A stretch of DNA of 34,486 bases from [Eubacterium] yurii subsp. margaretiae ATCC 43715 (GTDB lineage Bacteria; Bacillota; Clostridia; Peptostreptococcales; Filifactoraceae). This document shows positions 1 through 7,910 of the stretch, piece after piece. The number at the start of each line of letters is the position of its first letter. Position 1 is the first letter of the stretch. A model generated the notes under the pieces. It was given only the letters and a program-made list of their open reading frames with translations. It was not told the origin of the DNA and did no database searches. The DNA is taken from the NCBI GenBank assembly GCA_000146855.1, contig GL405246.1:581244-615729 (forward strand), written 5' to 3'. Both the position numbers and the translations under genes were made by a program.

Positions 1-83
1 CCATTGCTTGCGTATGATATATTGCTTAAGAGCATCATTGCTGTGAGCATAAGTGAGAGTCTTTTTTTGCTTTGTTTTTTCAT
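1..83 (-). CDS. N-terminus of a secreted protein, cut by the window edge
   Basis: Reading leftwards from an ATG at 83, the frame stays open to the window edge and gives MKKQSKKRLSLMLTAM followed by MLLSNISYASNG. This is a textbook Sec signal peptide: a KKQSKKR n-region, a hydrophobic LMLTAMMLL core, and a probable SPase I site after SYA. An AAAGGA ribosome binding site lies about 8 nt upstream. Only 27 codons are visible, so the mature function is unknown. It follows the FMN-binding lipoprotein gene on the same strand after a 107-nt gap, so it may be the next gene of that flavin/haem operon. I see no convincing promoter of its own. Confidence 0.6.
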   Translation of the reverse strand, partial: MKKQSKKRLSLMLTAMMLLSNISYASN

Positions 84-190
84 TTAGTAAATTTCCTTTA
101 TCTCTATATTTTAAAATATTGTATAATATTATAAAAAGTAGGGGTATTAATTGTGATACTGATATAATAAAATATGCTTAGAAGTATATT

Positions 191-1018
191 CTAATTTTTT
201 GCTTGGCTGATAGCATTTTTTGCTGCGCCTATTATGCCGTTGCTACTGAATGTTGCACCTGCTACTGTAGCTACGTCAGCACTTTGATTTGACACAATTG
301 TAGAAGTAAGTGCCTTTGCTGTCGAGAAATATGGCTCATCATCACTTCCGCTTACGACATTAACAGCTGTAATCTTATCGCCTGATATTGTGACGCTTAC
401 AGTGATGTCACCGTTGTATCCCTTTGCACTTCCTGTAAATGTGCCGTCTTTATATTTAGACTTTGGAGCCTCAGTCTTAGGTTCTTGTTTCTTAGGTTCT
501 TCTTTTTTTGTTTCAGTTTTTGGAGCTTCAGCCTTAGGTTTTTCTTGAGTCTTGGCTTCAACTTTTTTTGTTTCTGGTTTGGCAGGCTCTACCTTATTTT
601 CTTCCTTCATGGACTCTTGCTTCTTGGGCTCTTCCTTTTTTACTTCCTGCTTTTGTGTACTTTCGTTGCTTGTAGTTTGTGAAGATGAAGAAGACGATGA
701 AGTTGATGATTGCTTGTCATCTGTCTTATCCTTTTTTTCACTTTTATTTTCATCTGTTTTTGATTTGTCATCAGCATTTGACATTTCATCTTTCTTAGTG
801 CCTTTATCTGAGCTTTCTTCTGATGACTTTGCATCTTTTTGGCTATTAGCGTCACTTTGCGTGTTTTCAGCTTTTTTATCTGATTCGCTTGTAGAACTTG
901 CAGTTTGATTTTGTTGAGTAGTGCTTGATGTTTGATTTGTATCATTAGAGCTTGAGCAACCTACTACAAAGACTGTAGATATAAATGCTGTCAAGATTAG
1001 TTTTGATATTCTTTTCAT
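191..1018 (-). CDS. FMN-binding-domain lipoprotein (PplA-like electron carrier)
   Basis: This 275-residue surface lipoprotein is probably covalently flavinylated. The start at 1018 gives a lipoprotein signal MKRISKLILTAFISTVFVVGC with the lipid-accepting Cys at 21; a longer frame back to 1075 would bury that signal. Residues about 22-190 are a low-complexity Lys/Glu/Ser/Thr/Pro-rich tether. Residues about 190-275 form an FMN-binding domain beginning YKDGTFTGSAKGYNG and containing AGATFSS, whose Thr256 matches the FMN-phosphoester acceptor threonine of ApbE substrates. It starts 4 nt after the ferric-reductase-like gene ends, with its AAAGG site inside that gene, so the two are co-translated. 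The ApbE gene across the divergent promoter region is the likely modifying enzyme. Role inferred: extracytoplasmic electron transfer, as for Listeria PplA. The electron acceptor is unknown. Confidence 0.85.
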   Translation of the reverse strand: MKRISKLILTAFISTVFVVGCSSSNDTNQTSSTTQQNQTASSTSESDKKAENTQSDANSQKDAKSSEESSDKGTKKDEMSNADDKSKTDENKSEKKDKTDDKQSSTSSSSSSSQTTSNESTQKQEVKKEEPKKQESMKEENKVEPAKPETKKVEAKTQEKPKAEAPKTETKKEEPKKQEPKTEAPKSKYKDGTFTGSAKGYNGDITVSVTISGDKITAVNVVSGSDDEPYFSTAKALTSTIVSNQSADVATVAGATFSSNGIIGAAKNAISQAKN

Positions 1019-1022
1019 TGGA

Positions 1023-1745
1023 TTACCTTTCTGAATTGATAGAATTAAAGTTTTTGCGTTTTTCTTTTTGTGCAATATTTTTTCTTATTTTTAAGATGAA
1101 ATAAATTCCAAAAAATAAGCTGTATATCACAAATTTGTCATACTGTTTTCTTCCCATGCCAAGGAACAAAAAGCTTATATGTGCATAAATCAAAAGATAG
1201 ACACAATATGCAAATTTCTGCAGTTTTTTCCAAGTCTTTGCATTCATCTTTTTTCTGATATTCTTATATGAAGTTATCCAAAGCGGAATGATTATTACAA
1301 GACAAATTATCGCTGTAAGAGATAGAAATAAATATATTATTGACGATAATTGACTCATATCCATCTTGGAGATATTTTTGAAAAAAGTGACGCAGTATGG
1401 AATAGTATGTGATAAGAATAGTATGCTGGCAATTATTGACAGCTCGGCTCTTATCGACATCAGTTTCTTCGTATATGACTTTTTGTTATCAAGAGCACCG
1501 GCATACATGACTATTGCAAAAATAGCTGCGGTAAAGGCACCCATTGCTATAACTCTTTCTATTTGAGAAATAACTACAGGTAACTTGACTGTCTGAATAA
1601 AGAAAAGTCTGTATACTATGATGAGAAGTCCTATGAAATAGGCAACAAAATAGAGTACCTTTGCATTTTTAGAAATAAATTTCGTGAATTGCAAAGATAC
1701 AATTAATACTAAAATGATAGAAATTAGAAATTCTATAAGTTTCAC
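1023..1745 (-). CDS. ferric-reductase-like (MsrQ-like) haem membrane protein
   Basis: This 240-residue polytopic membrane protein has about six hydrophobic segments (roughly residues 3-20, 32-50, 64-84, 104-122, 134-158, 178-196, with a further one near 206-220). His113 in LFLSHTIPYC and His189 in YLLIYAHISF lie in separate helices. Together with the WKKLQKFAY turn before the second, they resemble the haem-ligand pattern of the ferric reductase-like transmembrane domain and MsrQ. The Lys/Arg-rich tail is probably cytoplasmic. It is first in an operon with the FMN-binding lipoprotein and has a GGAGGTG ribosome binding site. Expected job, by inference: carry electrons across the membrane to the flavinylated lipoprotein. 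It lacks any FAD/NADH-binding domain, so an electron donor (quinol or another protein) must be separate. Confidence 0.7.
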   Translation of the reverse strand: MKLIEFLISIILVLIVSLQFTKFISKNAKVLYFVAYFIGLLIIVYRLFFIQTVKLPVVISQIERVIAMGAFTAAIFAIVMYAGALDNKKSYTKKLMSIRAELSIIASILFLSHTIPYCVTFFKNISKMDMSQLSSIIYLFLSLTAIICLVIIIPLWITSYKNIRKKMNAKTWKKLQKFAYCVYLLIYAHISFLFLGMGRKQYDKFVIYSLFFGIYFILKIRKNIAQKEKRKNFNSINSER

Positions 1746-1782
1746 CTCCTATTTTAAATTATAGTTATCAACTGACTTAAAA

Positions 1783-1811
1783 ATTATAACACAAGTGTTT
1801 ATTGTTTTCAA
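1783..1811 (-). promoter_or_regulatory. SigA-type promoter of the ferric-reductase/FMN-lipoprotein operon
   Basis: On the minus strand: -35 TTGAAA (1806-1811), 17-bp spacer, perfect -10 TATAAT (1783-1788), about 40 nt upstream of the start codon at 1745. Confidence 0.75.
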
Positions 1812-1900
1812 CTAATAAAAAATAAAAATATTATTTTTATTGTAATAGTTGAATTTTAGGGAAGAATTTAATTTTTTTATTGAAAGTTCAATAATATTAC

Positions 1901-1930
1901 TTGTATTCTTACACTCTTTTATGTTATAAT
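1901..1930 (+). promoter_or_regulatory. SigA-type promoter of the ApbE gene
   Basis: -35 TTGTAT (1901-1906), 18-bp spacer, perfect -10 TATAAT (1925-1930). It gives an approximately 105-nt 5' leader before the ATG at 2041. No riboswitch-like fold was recognised in that leader. Confidence 0.65.
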
Positions 1931-2040
1931 TTTCTTCGTGTAATTTGTTAGTTGAAATTAATTTTTGGAGTCAGCTTATATTATTAAAGAGATTAGAGTT
2001 TTACAACTGCGAGAAATTTATAAGGTGAAAGGGTATAAAA

Positions 2041-3171
2041 ATGTTTAATAAAAAGAGTTTTCTAAAGGTTTTGTCCGTTTTTTTATGTTTCCTATGTCTT
2101 GTGGCATGTTCTACAAATAGCGGACAGATATCTCAAGGAGAAAATGGAAGTAATGGAGCTAATACCTCAGGCTCGAATGACAAGGAAGTTGAAAAGGAGA
2201 TTGAAGATAAGATAAAAAGTATGGGCGGACAATTTTTCTTCTTAAATTCCATACTAACACTTGACATATTTGATGAGGGGCTTGATAAGGCGAAGATAAA
2301 TCAGGAAGTAGAAGACAGGGTGCGTGAATTGGAAAATAAGATGTCAACTAAGATTGCTACAAGTGAAGTATCAAAGATAAATGAAAGTGCAGGGATAGAT
2401 AAGGTGACGGTGTCTGACGATACTTTTACAGTAATCAAGGAAGCACTAAAATATGGCAAAATATCTCAGGGAAAATTTGACATCACTGTTGGAAACCTTG
2501 TTGATTTGTGGGGTATAGGCACTGAAAATGAGAGGGTACCAAGCAAGGAGGAGATACAAAAATCTCTTGCTACAGTTGATTATAACAAGGTGGAGATAGA
2601 TGAGGATAAGAAGAGTGTCTTTCTCAAAGACAAGGGGATGAAAATAGATCTTGGTGCCATAGCTAAGGGGTATGTTGCTGATGAGATAGTTAAGATTCTT
2701 GAGAAAAATGGAGTAAAGTCGGCTATTATCAACCTTGGTGGCAATGTATATGTATACGGAAGTAAGGGTGGAAAAAATTTCAAGATAGGAATAAGAAATC
2801 CTCTTGCACCCGATCCTAACGACTATCTGGGAATATATCAATCTCAAAATGAAAGTGTAGTAACATCGGGAGTATATGAGAGGTTTTTTGAGAAAGACGG
2901 CAAGAGATATCACCACATACTGTCTACTTCAGATGGATATCCCATAGATAACAATCTCATCTCAACTTCTATAATTACAAAAAACTCAATGGATGCAGAC
3001 GCTCTGTCAACGACTACCTTTGCTCTTGGGCTTGAAGAGGGGCTTAAACTTATAGAAAATACTCCAAATACAGAGGCGATGTTCATCACTTCCGATAAGA
3101 AGATATATATGACATCAGGTCTAAAGGATAAGTTTGAACTTAAAAATAAGGAATTTACTATAGAAAAGTAG
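2041..3171 (+). CDS. apbE: ApbE family FAD:protein FMN transferase, lipoprotein
   Basis: This enzyme is expected to transfer FMN from FAD to a threonine of a target protein outside the membrane (ApbE/FmnB family; Mg2+-dependent). The 376-residue product has a lipoprotein signal ending LVAC with Cys23 as anchor, a short Gly/Asn/Ser linker, then the ApbE domain. Visible family landmarks are DLGAIAKGYVADEI, INLGGNVYVYG, IGIRNP, VVTSGVYERFF, HHILSTSDGYP and the metal-binding SMDADALSTTTFALG. Length and order are normal for a complete enzyme. It diverges from the FMN-binding lipoprotein operon, which offers an obvious substrate (Thr in AGATFSS). A strong terminator follows. The family assignment is firm; the partner assignment is inference from context. 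Confidence 0.95.
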   Translation: MFNKKSFLKVLSVFLCFLCLVACSTNSGQISQGENGSNGANTSGSNDKEVEKEIEDKIKSMGGQFFFLNSILTLDIFDEGLDKAKINQEVEDRVRELENKMSTKIATSEVSKINESAGIDKVTVSDDTFTVIKEALKYGKISQGKFDITVGNLVDLWGIGTENERVPSKEEIQKSLATVDYNKVEIDEDKKSVFLKDKGMKIDLGAIAKGYVADEIVKILEKNGVKSAIINLGGNVYVYGSKGGKNFKIGIRNPLAPDPNDYLGIYQSQNESVVTSGVYERFFEKDGKRYHHILSTSDGYPIDNNLISTSIITKNSMDADALSTTTFALGLEEGLKLIENTPNTEAMFITSDKKIYMTSGLKDKFELKNKEFTIEK

Positions 3172-3207
3172 ATTTTGCATTAGAAAAATAAATTATCTTA
3201 ATAAAGT

Positions 3208-3246
3208 AAAAGCTCTTGGTCGCTTAATTTGACTCAAGAGCTTTTT
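3208..3246 (+). terminator. intrinsic terminator after apbE, probably bidirectional
   Basis: A 10-bp stem AAAGCTCTTG/CAAGAGCTTT encloses a 16-nt loop and ends in TTTTT on the plus strand. The other strand also has a T-rich tail, so it may also stop leftward transcription from leuB. Confidence 0.8.
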
Positions 3247-3288
3247 GTAATACTAATATTTAACAAGATGAATATTACTATAAATATA

Positions 3289-4374
3289 TTAATTGTTTGA
3301 TAATATCTTTTCAGCAACCAAATCGCCTATTACATCAGTACCTACATATTTCAGGCTGGAATTAGATGACTTGCTCTGATTACCGGCTCTGTAGCCGTCT
3401 GCAAGCACAGAATATACGGCTTCATCAATATCACTTGCTTCTTTCTCAAGACCAAAACCATATCTTAACATCATGGAAGCAGAAAGTATACTTGCCATAG
3501 GGTTTACTATATTTTTGCCGGCTATATCATTGGCAGAACCGTGAGTAGGCCCACACATACAGTTGTTTTCACCTATGCTTGCATATGGTATCATACCGAC
3601 AAAGCCTGAAAGTATACCGGCCTCATCTGATATTATGTCTCCAAACATATTTTCAGACAAGATGACGTCAAACTCCTCAGCACGTCTTATCAGCTGCATA
3701 GTTGCAGTGTCTATATACATCTTCTCGACTGTTATATCCGTATTTTTTTCCGCATAGTCATTAAATATCAGCCGCCAGAGTTTTGACGTAGCAAGTACAT
3801 TCGCCTTGTCCACCAGAGTTACTTTCTTTTTTCTATTTCTTGCTATTTCGAAAGCTCTTGAGACTATTCTGTCAATTTGCTTGAAATTATAGTACATTAA
3901 ATCTGTAGCATATCTGTCCTCACCTTCACCTTCAATGATATGATCTCCAAAGTACAGACCTGCTGTAAGCTCTCTTACCACCAGTATATCTACTCCGTTT
4001 TGGATGTATTCCTCTTTGAGTAGGGCTTGATGAGATAACCTCTTATCTATCCTTATAGGTCTTAAATCAGTGAATAAATCAAGTTCTTTTCTAAGTCCAA
4101 AAAGTGCTTTGACAGGTTTTTTCTCTTCATCAAGGTCTAAAGTTGGACTTCCAACCACGCCGAAAAGTATGTTTTTACACTTTTTACAGGCGGATAGGGT
4201 GTCATCAGGCAGAGTCTTTTTGTACTGATTATAAGCACTTTCTCCCATGAGATATTCATTTAGATAAAACTTGTGAGAATACTTTTGTTCTATAGATTTC
4301 AATGACTTTATAGCCTGATTGACTATTTCTACTCCAACACCGTCACCTTTTATCAAAACAACATCACCGTTCAT
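3289..4374 (-). CDS. leuB: 3-isopropylmalate dehydrogenase-like enzyme
   Basis: This 361-residue member of the isocitrate/isopropylmalate dehydrogenase family is expected to oxidise and decarboxylate 3-isopropylmalate with NAD+ in leucine synthesis. Landmarks are the GDGVGVEIV start, the substrate-loop helix ALFGLRKELDLFTDLRP (LeuB-type rather than isocitrate dehydrogenase-type), VVRELTAGLYFG, the VDKANVLATSKLWR lysine region, the metal-site stretch ENMFGDIISDEAGIL, and the NAD-binding loop THGSANDIAGKN. The last differs from the common HGSAPDIAG by Pro to Asn. An AGGAGG site precedes the ATG. No leuA, leuC or leuD is adjacent, so the pathway is either elsewhere or partial. A homoisocitrate- or other malate-type substrate cannot be excluded. 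Confidence 0.88.
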   Translation of the reverse strand: MNGDVVLIKGDGVGVEIVNQAIKSLKSIEQKYSHKFYLNEYLMGESAYNQYKKTLPDDTLSACKKCKNILFGVVGSPTLDLDEEKKPVKALFGLRKELDLFTDLRPIRIDKRLSHQALLKEEYIQNGVDILVVRELTAGLYFGDHIIEGEGEDRYATDLMYYNFKQIDRIVSRAFEIARNRKKKVTLVDKANVLATSKLWRLIFNDYAEKNTDITVEKMYIDTATMQLIRRAEEFDVILSENMFGDIISDEAGILSGFVGMIPYASIGENNCMCGPTHGSANDIAGKNIVNPMASILSASMMLRYGFGLEKEASDIDEAVYSVLADGYRAGNQSKSSNSSLKYVGTDVIGDLVAEKILSNN

Positions 4375-4589
4375 AAAAACCTCCTTTGCACCAAAAATTT
4401 TGTAATTGTATTTTATACCATGAAAAAACTAGCTATAATTTTTATTTACAGTTGTTTAAAGCTATCACATTCTAAGTCATATAGTTTATGCAAAGTAAGT
4501 AAATAACATCAACTACAATAAGCAATAAAATTAATGAAAGTGTATCTTTGAACACCAAAACCTTAGTAATTAACTGCAATTATTCATAA

Positions 4590-4649
4590 CTTAGATTTTT
4601 AATAGCTTTTTTAGCATAAATAAAGCAGAAATGAAATATAAAATCTAAG
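4590..4649 (-). repeat. inverted repeat at the 3' end of galE
   Basis: A 10-bp inverted repeat CTTAGATTTT/AAAATCTAAG (4590-4599 and 4640-4649) spans the galE stop codon with a 40-nt loop. It could form a 3' stem but has no T-run, so it is weak as a terminator. Nothing else was recognised between 4375 and 4644. Confidence 0.3.
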
Positions 4650-5628
4650 CCTTATTTGAATAATACTTACTATAGAAATTCCAAGCATGCTCTATCATAG
4701 TCTCAATACTTGGATATTCCAAGTTAAAACCTAGTTCCTTACTTATCTTTTGGAATGAAGCCACCAAGTTAGGCGGATCGCCGGCACGTCTTTTTACAAA
4801 ATTGATGTTGATTTTACGTCCTGTGACCTTTCTTGTAGCTTCTATCACTTCAAGTACGGAATATCCTTTACCGCTTCCAAGGTTATAAACTTCTGATTTT
4901 CCACCATTTAAGAGATAATTTGCTACAAGATAATGTGCATGAGCCAAATCAACTACATGTATATAATCTCTGATGCAAGTGCCGTCATCTGTAGGATAGT
5001 CATTGCCAAAAACATCTATAGAGTTCTTGCCATCTATCAGGTTACGAAGTATGATAGGAATAATATGGGTTTCAACTTCTCTGACTTCACCGATTATTCC
5101 ATTTACATCACTACCTGCAGCATTGAAATATCTAAGTGCTACACTTTTGATGCCGTATGCAGTCTCAAAATCTCTCATCATATTTTCTATGTCAAGCTTA
5201 GTCCTTGCATAAGTATTGCTAGGTATGGTCGCCATATCTTCTGTGATTGGAACTTTATCTACATCTCCATATACAGATGCAGTGGAAGAAAATACTATCT
5301 TGTCAACATTATTTTTTCCCATAGTCTCCAATAGACAGGCAGTAGCATAAAGGTTGTTATCATAATATTTGAATGGATTGGCGACACTTTCTCCAACCAA
5401 TGACGATGCCGCAAGGTGTATCACCACATCAATTTTATTTTCTTTGAAAATATTGCCAAGCTCATCCATATTCTTGATATTTATATTGTAAAACTTATCA
5501 GTTAATACAAACTCTCTATTTCCTGTACTAAGATTATCTGCTACTATCACATCCTCATTTTTTTCAAGTAGATATTGCACGAGATGAGAGCCTAAGTATC
5601 CGGCACCACCAGTTATTAGTATTGACAT
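4645..5628 (-). CDS. galE: UDP-glucose 4-epimerase
   Basis: This 327-residue extended short-chain dehydrogenase is predicted to interconvert UDP-glucose and UDP-galactose (and possibly the N-acetyl forms) with bound NAD+. The N-terminal Rossmann motif is ITGGAGYLGSHL (GxxGxxG at 7-13), then ADNLSTGN. The active site shows SSTASVYG and the Tyr140-x-x-x-Lys144 pair in NTYARTK. Further GalE hallmarks are ALRYFNAAGSDVNG, RDYIHVVDLAHAH, YNLGSGKGYSVLEV and RRAGDPPNLVAS. Full length, with an AGGAG site. It starts 16 nt after the DMT transporter gene ends, suggesting one transcript. It probably supplies galactosyl donors for envelope polysaccharide or enables galactose use; no Leloir partners are nearby. 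Confidence 0.93.
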   Translation of the reverse strand: MSILITGGAGYLGSHLVQYLLEKNEDVIVADNLSTGNREFVLTDKFYNINIKNMDELGNIFKENKIDVVIHLAASSLVGESVANPFKYYDNNLYATACLLETMGKNNVDKIVFSSTASVYGDVDKVPITEDMATIPSNTYARTKLDIENMMRDFETAYGIKSVALRYFNAAGSDVNGIIGEVREVETHIIPIILRNLIDGKNSIDVFGNDYPTDDGTCIRDYIHVVDLAHAHYLVANYLLNGGKSEVYNLGSGKGYSVLEVIEATRKVTGRKININFVKRRAGDPPNLVASFQKISKELGFNLEYPSIETMIEHAWNFYSKYYSNKA

Positions 5629-5637
5629 AAGATTCTC

Positions 5638-6573
5638 CTAATTTTTTTTCAAACTATTAATATACAATATACAAGAGCCTATAACGATAAGCAACAATCC
5701 TATGATATTTTTTTGCAGTATAACCTCTCCAAGTGCAATAAAGGCAAATATAGGAGCAAGCACAGGCTTAATAAAAAATACTAAGGATACCGTAGACATT
5801 GGTAGGACATCTATTGCTGAAAAGTATGTTGCAAAGCCCAAACCGGTTACACCAACACATATATAAATCAAAGGTAAGATAGTATCCAAACTTATTCCTG
5901 AAAGTATAGGTATGTCGGCTAATACTTTGAGGTTATTTGCGTTTAAAAATTCAGATATAAAACCTATTCTTGATAGCATAATTAATATGAAAAGTTCAAG
6001 TACTCCAAATAAAAATCCGTATGATGTAACTACAACTCCACCTATAGGCAAGCCTTTGGTAAAGTATTTGCTAAGCACCCCATAAAGTGAAAATGAAATT
6101 GCCGCTAGCAAACAAAGTATAACTCCTGTCATCTTCACATCGAGATTACCAATATCTGCTATTATTGCCATTCCAGAAAAAGAAAAGCAAAGAGCGACTA
6201 TGGTAAACAAATGAATTTTTTCTCTAAGTATTATAAAGGCAAATACTATAGAAAAAAAGGTGTTACAGGAAAAGATTATCGCAGCAATATGAGCGTGTAT
6301 ATAAAGTATGGATACTGTGTAAAAACTCATACCTACAACTATTTGTAAACCACCCAAAAAAGCAAATTTTATATAGTCAGATTTTGTCAGCTTATAGTCA
6401 AGTTTCTTCAGTTTTTTTATGGCAAAGGGCATCAGTATTATTCCACCTACCAAAAATCTGACAAAATTCAGCTGAATAGGATTAAAAACTCCATTGGTAT
6501 ATTTGATTGCGACTTCCATTGATGAAAAAAGGATGGTGGCAATCAAGATATTAAAATATGCTCTTGTTTTCAT
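5638..6573 (-). CDS. EamA/DMT-superfamily transporter
   Basis: This 311-residue integral membrane protein has about ten predicted transmembrane helices and the internal two-fold repeat typical of the drug/metabolite transporter superfamily (EamA domains at about 6-140 and 152-305). Visible features are an early charged helix with SSMEVAIKY, the FVRFLVGGIILMPFA segment typical of EamA repeat 1, and the second-repeat end VLPMSTVSLVFFIKPVLAP followed by ALGEVIL. It usually exports or imports amino acids or other small metabolites, but the substrate cannot be read from sequence. It has an AGGAG site and leads a two-gene unit with galE, although no functional link is obvious. Confidence 0.85.
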   Translation of the reverse strand: MKTRAYFNILIATILFSSMEVAIKYTNGVFNPIQLNFVRFLVGGIILMPFAIKKLKKLDYKLTKSDYIKFAFLGGLQIVVGMSFYTVSILYIHAHIAAIIFSCNTFFSIVFAFIILREKIHLFTIVALCFSFSGMAIIADIGNLDVKMTGVILCLLAAISFSLYGVLSKYFTKGLPIGGVVVTSYGFLFGVLELFILIMLSRIGFISEFLNANNLKVLADIPILSGISLDTILPLIYICVGVTGLGFATYFSAIDVLPMSTVSLVFFIKPVLAPIFAFIALGEVILQKNIIGLLLIVIGSCILYINSLKKN

Positions 6574-6835
6574 AACAAAACTCCTATGCTTTTAAAAAAC
6601 AAATAAATTCTTATACAATATTTGAATAAACAAAAAATAATAATTACATATAAACTAAAAATTAAGTTGATTATATCAGAAAAGGTATTAAAATTAAACA
6701 TTAAAATACAATTAATATCTGTTTGCCTAAAAATTGTTTAAAAGTTGTAATTAAAGGTCTTGAAATCTTAAATAAAGAGTAATATTTCTATGTATTAATT
6801 ATAAAAATCATATATTTTCCACAAAAAAAATATAT

Positions 6836-6869
6836 TTTTTATAAAAAACACTGGATTTTTATAAAAAAC
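6836..6869 (+). repeat. paired direct repeat upstream of the CAP-protein promoter
   Basis: TTTTTATAAAAAAC occurs at 6836-6849 and again at 6856-6869, exactly 20 bp apart (two helical turns) and just upstream of the -10 element at 6875. Each copy is itself nearly palindromic. It is a candidate site for an activator or repressor, but could also be an AT-rich UP-like element. Confidence 0.4.
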
Positions 6870-6871
6870 TA

Positions 6872-6880
6872 TGATATAAT
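6872..6880 (+). promoter_or_regulatory. extended -10 promoter of the CAP-domain gene
   Basis: TGATATAAT is a TGn-extended perfect -10 hexamer (TATAAT at 6875-6880). The -35 region is poor, which fits an extended -10 promoter. The leader to the ATG at 6986 is about 100 nt. Confidence 0.55.
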
Positions 6881-6985
6881 ACCAATAATATATGAGAAAA
6901 TAATGTGTGACTAATAGACAAAATAAGAATTACAGGACTTTATATAATTGAAGATGAGATTTTTAGATTAATAGAAGGGATACAG

Positions 6986-7546
6986 ATGTTTACAAAGAGA
7001 TTAATAATATTGCTTTGCATCACATCGCTTTTTGTAAATACATTTTGGAACGATGGTGTATATGCGGTCCCAAACAATAAGAAAAAAATAGATGTAGCAA
7101 AGGTAGAGGATAAAAAGAAGGTAAGGATTAAAGTCAACGGTAAGATAAAAGAAGTAGTTGTTACTTTCGACAAAGATATGGCAAAGGAAATGTTTGATGA
7201 TATAAATGACTATAGAAAGCAAAACGGAGTCGAACCCTTGGCTTGGAATTACGGTCTTTCAAAAGGTGCTCAGCTTAGAGCAGTGGAAATAGCATATAAG
7301 TTTGACCACAAAAGACCTAATGGAAAAGAGTGGTATACAGCTGACGAAAAGAATATGTTTGCTGAAAATGTAGGTAAGAAATTCAAAGATGCGGATGGAA
7401 TGGTAGACTCTTGGCTTGGCTCTGCTTCACACAAGGCTAATATCCTTAACAAAGATATGAAGAGTGCTAATATAGTCGTGTATAACTGCGATGGAGTAAA
7501 CTATGCTGTCAATTCATTTTCGATTTATGAAAAATACAAAAAATAG
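6986..7546 (+). CDS. secreted CAP (SCP/PR1)-domain protein
   Basis: This 186-residue secreted protein has a Sec signal peptide in the first about 28 residues (MFTKRLIILLCITSLFV core, with a likely cut after VYA). A short basic region follows, then a CAP domain at about 65-183. CAP landmarks are NDYRKQNGVEPLAWN, the FDHKRPNGK histidine segment, FAENVGK, and DSWLGSASHKANILN with the second histidine. The C-terminal strand SANIVVYNCDGVNYAVNSF is slightly shorter than usual. CAP proteins in Firmicutes are extracellular and mostly of unknown activity; some bind lipids or cell-wall components. It is a single-gene unit with an AAGGGA site, its own promoter and a terminator. Confidence 0.88.
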   Translation: MFTKRLIILLCITSLFVNTFWNDGVYAVPNNKKKIDVAKVEDKKKVRIKVNGKIKEVVVTFDKDMAKEMFDDINDYRKQNGVEPLAWNYGLSKGAQLRAVEIAYKFDHKRPNGKEWYTADEKNMFAENVGKKFKDADGMVDSWLGSASHKANILNKDMKSANIVVYNCDGVNYAVNSFSIYEKYKK

Positions 7547-7592
7547 ATAATTTTCTTTAATAATACGATTCCTTAATATACTAAACTGCAAG

Positions 7593-7628
7593 AATAGCTG
7601 TCTTTAAAGATTTTAGACAGCTATTTTT
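7593..7628 (+). terminator. intrinsic terminator after the CAP-domain gene
   Basis: An 11-bp perfect stem AATAGCTGTCT/AGACAGCTATT is followed by TTTT on the plus strand, 46 nt after the stop codon. Confidence 0.88.
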
Positions 7629-7652
7629 GTGCTTAAATATTAAATTTAATTT

Positions 7653-7687
7653 AGTACCTTGCATTAAACAGTACCTTGTGGTATAAT
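7653..7687 (+). promoter_or_regulatory. promoter and candidate PadR operator
   Basis: -35 TTGCAT (7659-7664), 17-bp spacer, perfect -10 TATAAT (7682-7687). The nonamer AGTACCTTG occurs twice (7653-7661 and 7670-7678), overlapping the -35 and the spacer. That is where a PadR-type repressor commonly binds its own promoter, so this is probably an autoregulatory operator (inference). The leader from here to the PadR start is about 215 nt, AT-rich, with only a small AAAGCT/AGCTTT hairpin near 7850. Confidence 0.65.
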
Positions 7688-7910
7688 GTAATCGTAAATA
7701 AAAATATGTTAATAAAGTAATGGAAAGCATAACTTTAATTTATCCATAATATAACTATAATTGTAAGAAAATTGAAGAAAAAAATTCTATTAATCAAATA
7801 TTAGTAGATATTAACGAAAAAATTTAGTTAATATAAAAAGCAAATAAAAAGCTTTATAGCTTTAGTAATAAACACAAACTTAGCATTAGTTTTACTGAAA
7901 GGAGGCATAA

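Larger units (their letters stand above)
6574..6985. other. 412-bp divergent intergenic region
   Basis: This very AT-rich gap lies between the divergently transcribed transporter and CAP-domain genes. It contains a 14-bp direct repeat and an extended -10 promoter for the CAP gene (listed separately). No ORF with a ribosome binding site and no structured RNA was recognised. A confident promoter for the leftward transporter operon was not found. Confidence 0.5.

Noticed and set aside
485..945. Several open frames on both strands over the FMN-lipoprotein tether
   Set aside because: They arise from the low-complexity Lys/Glu/Ser coding sequence; the antisense products are Phe/Ser/Leu-rich and have no ribosome binding sites.
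4590..4649. Intrinsic terminator for galE
   Set aside because: The inverted repeat has a 40-nt loop and lacks a T-run, so it is listed only as a repeat.
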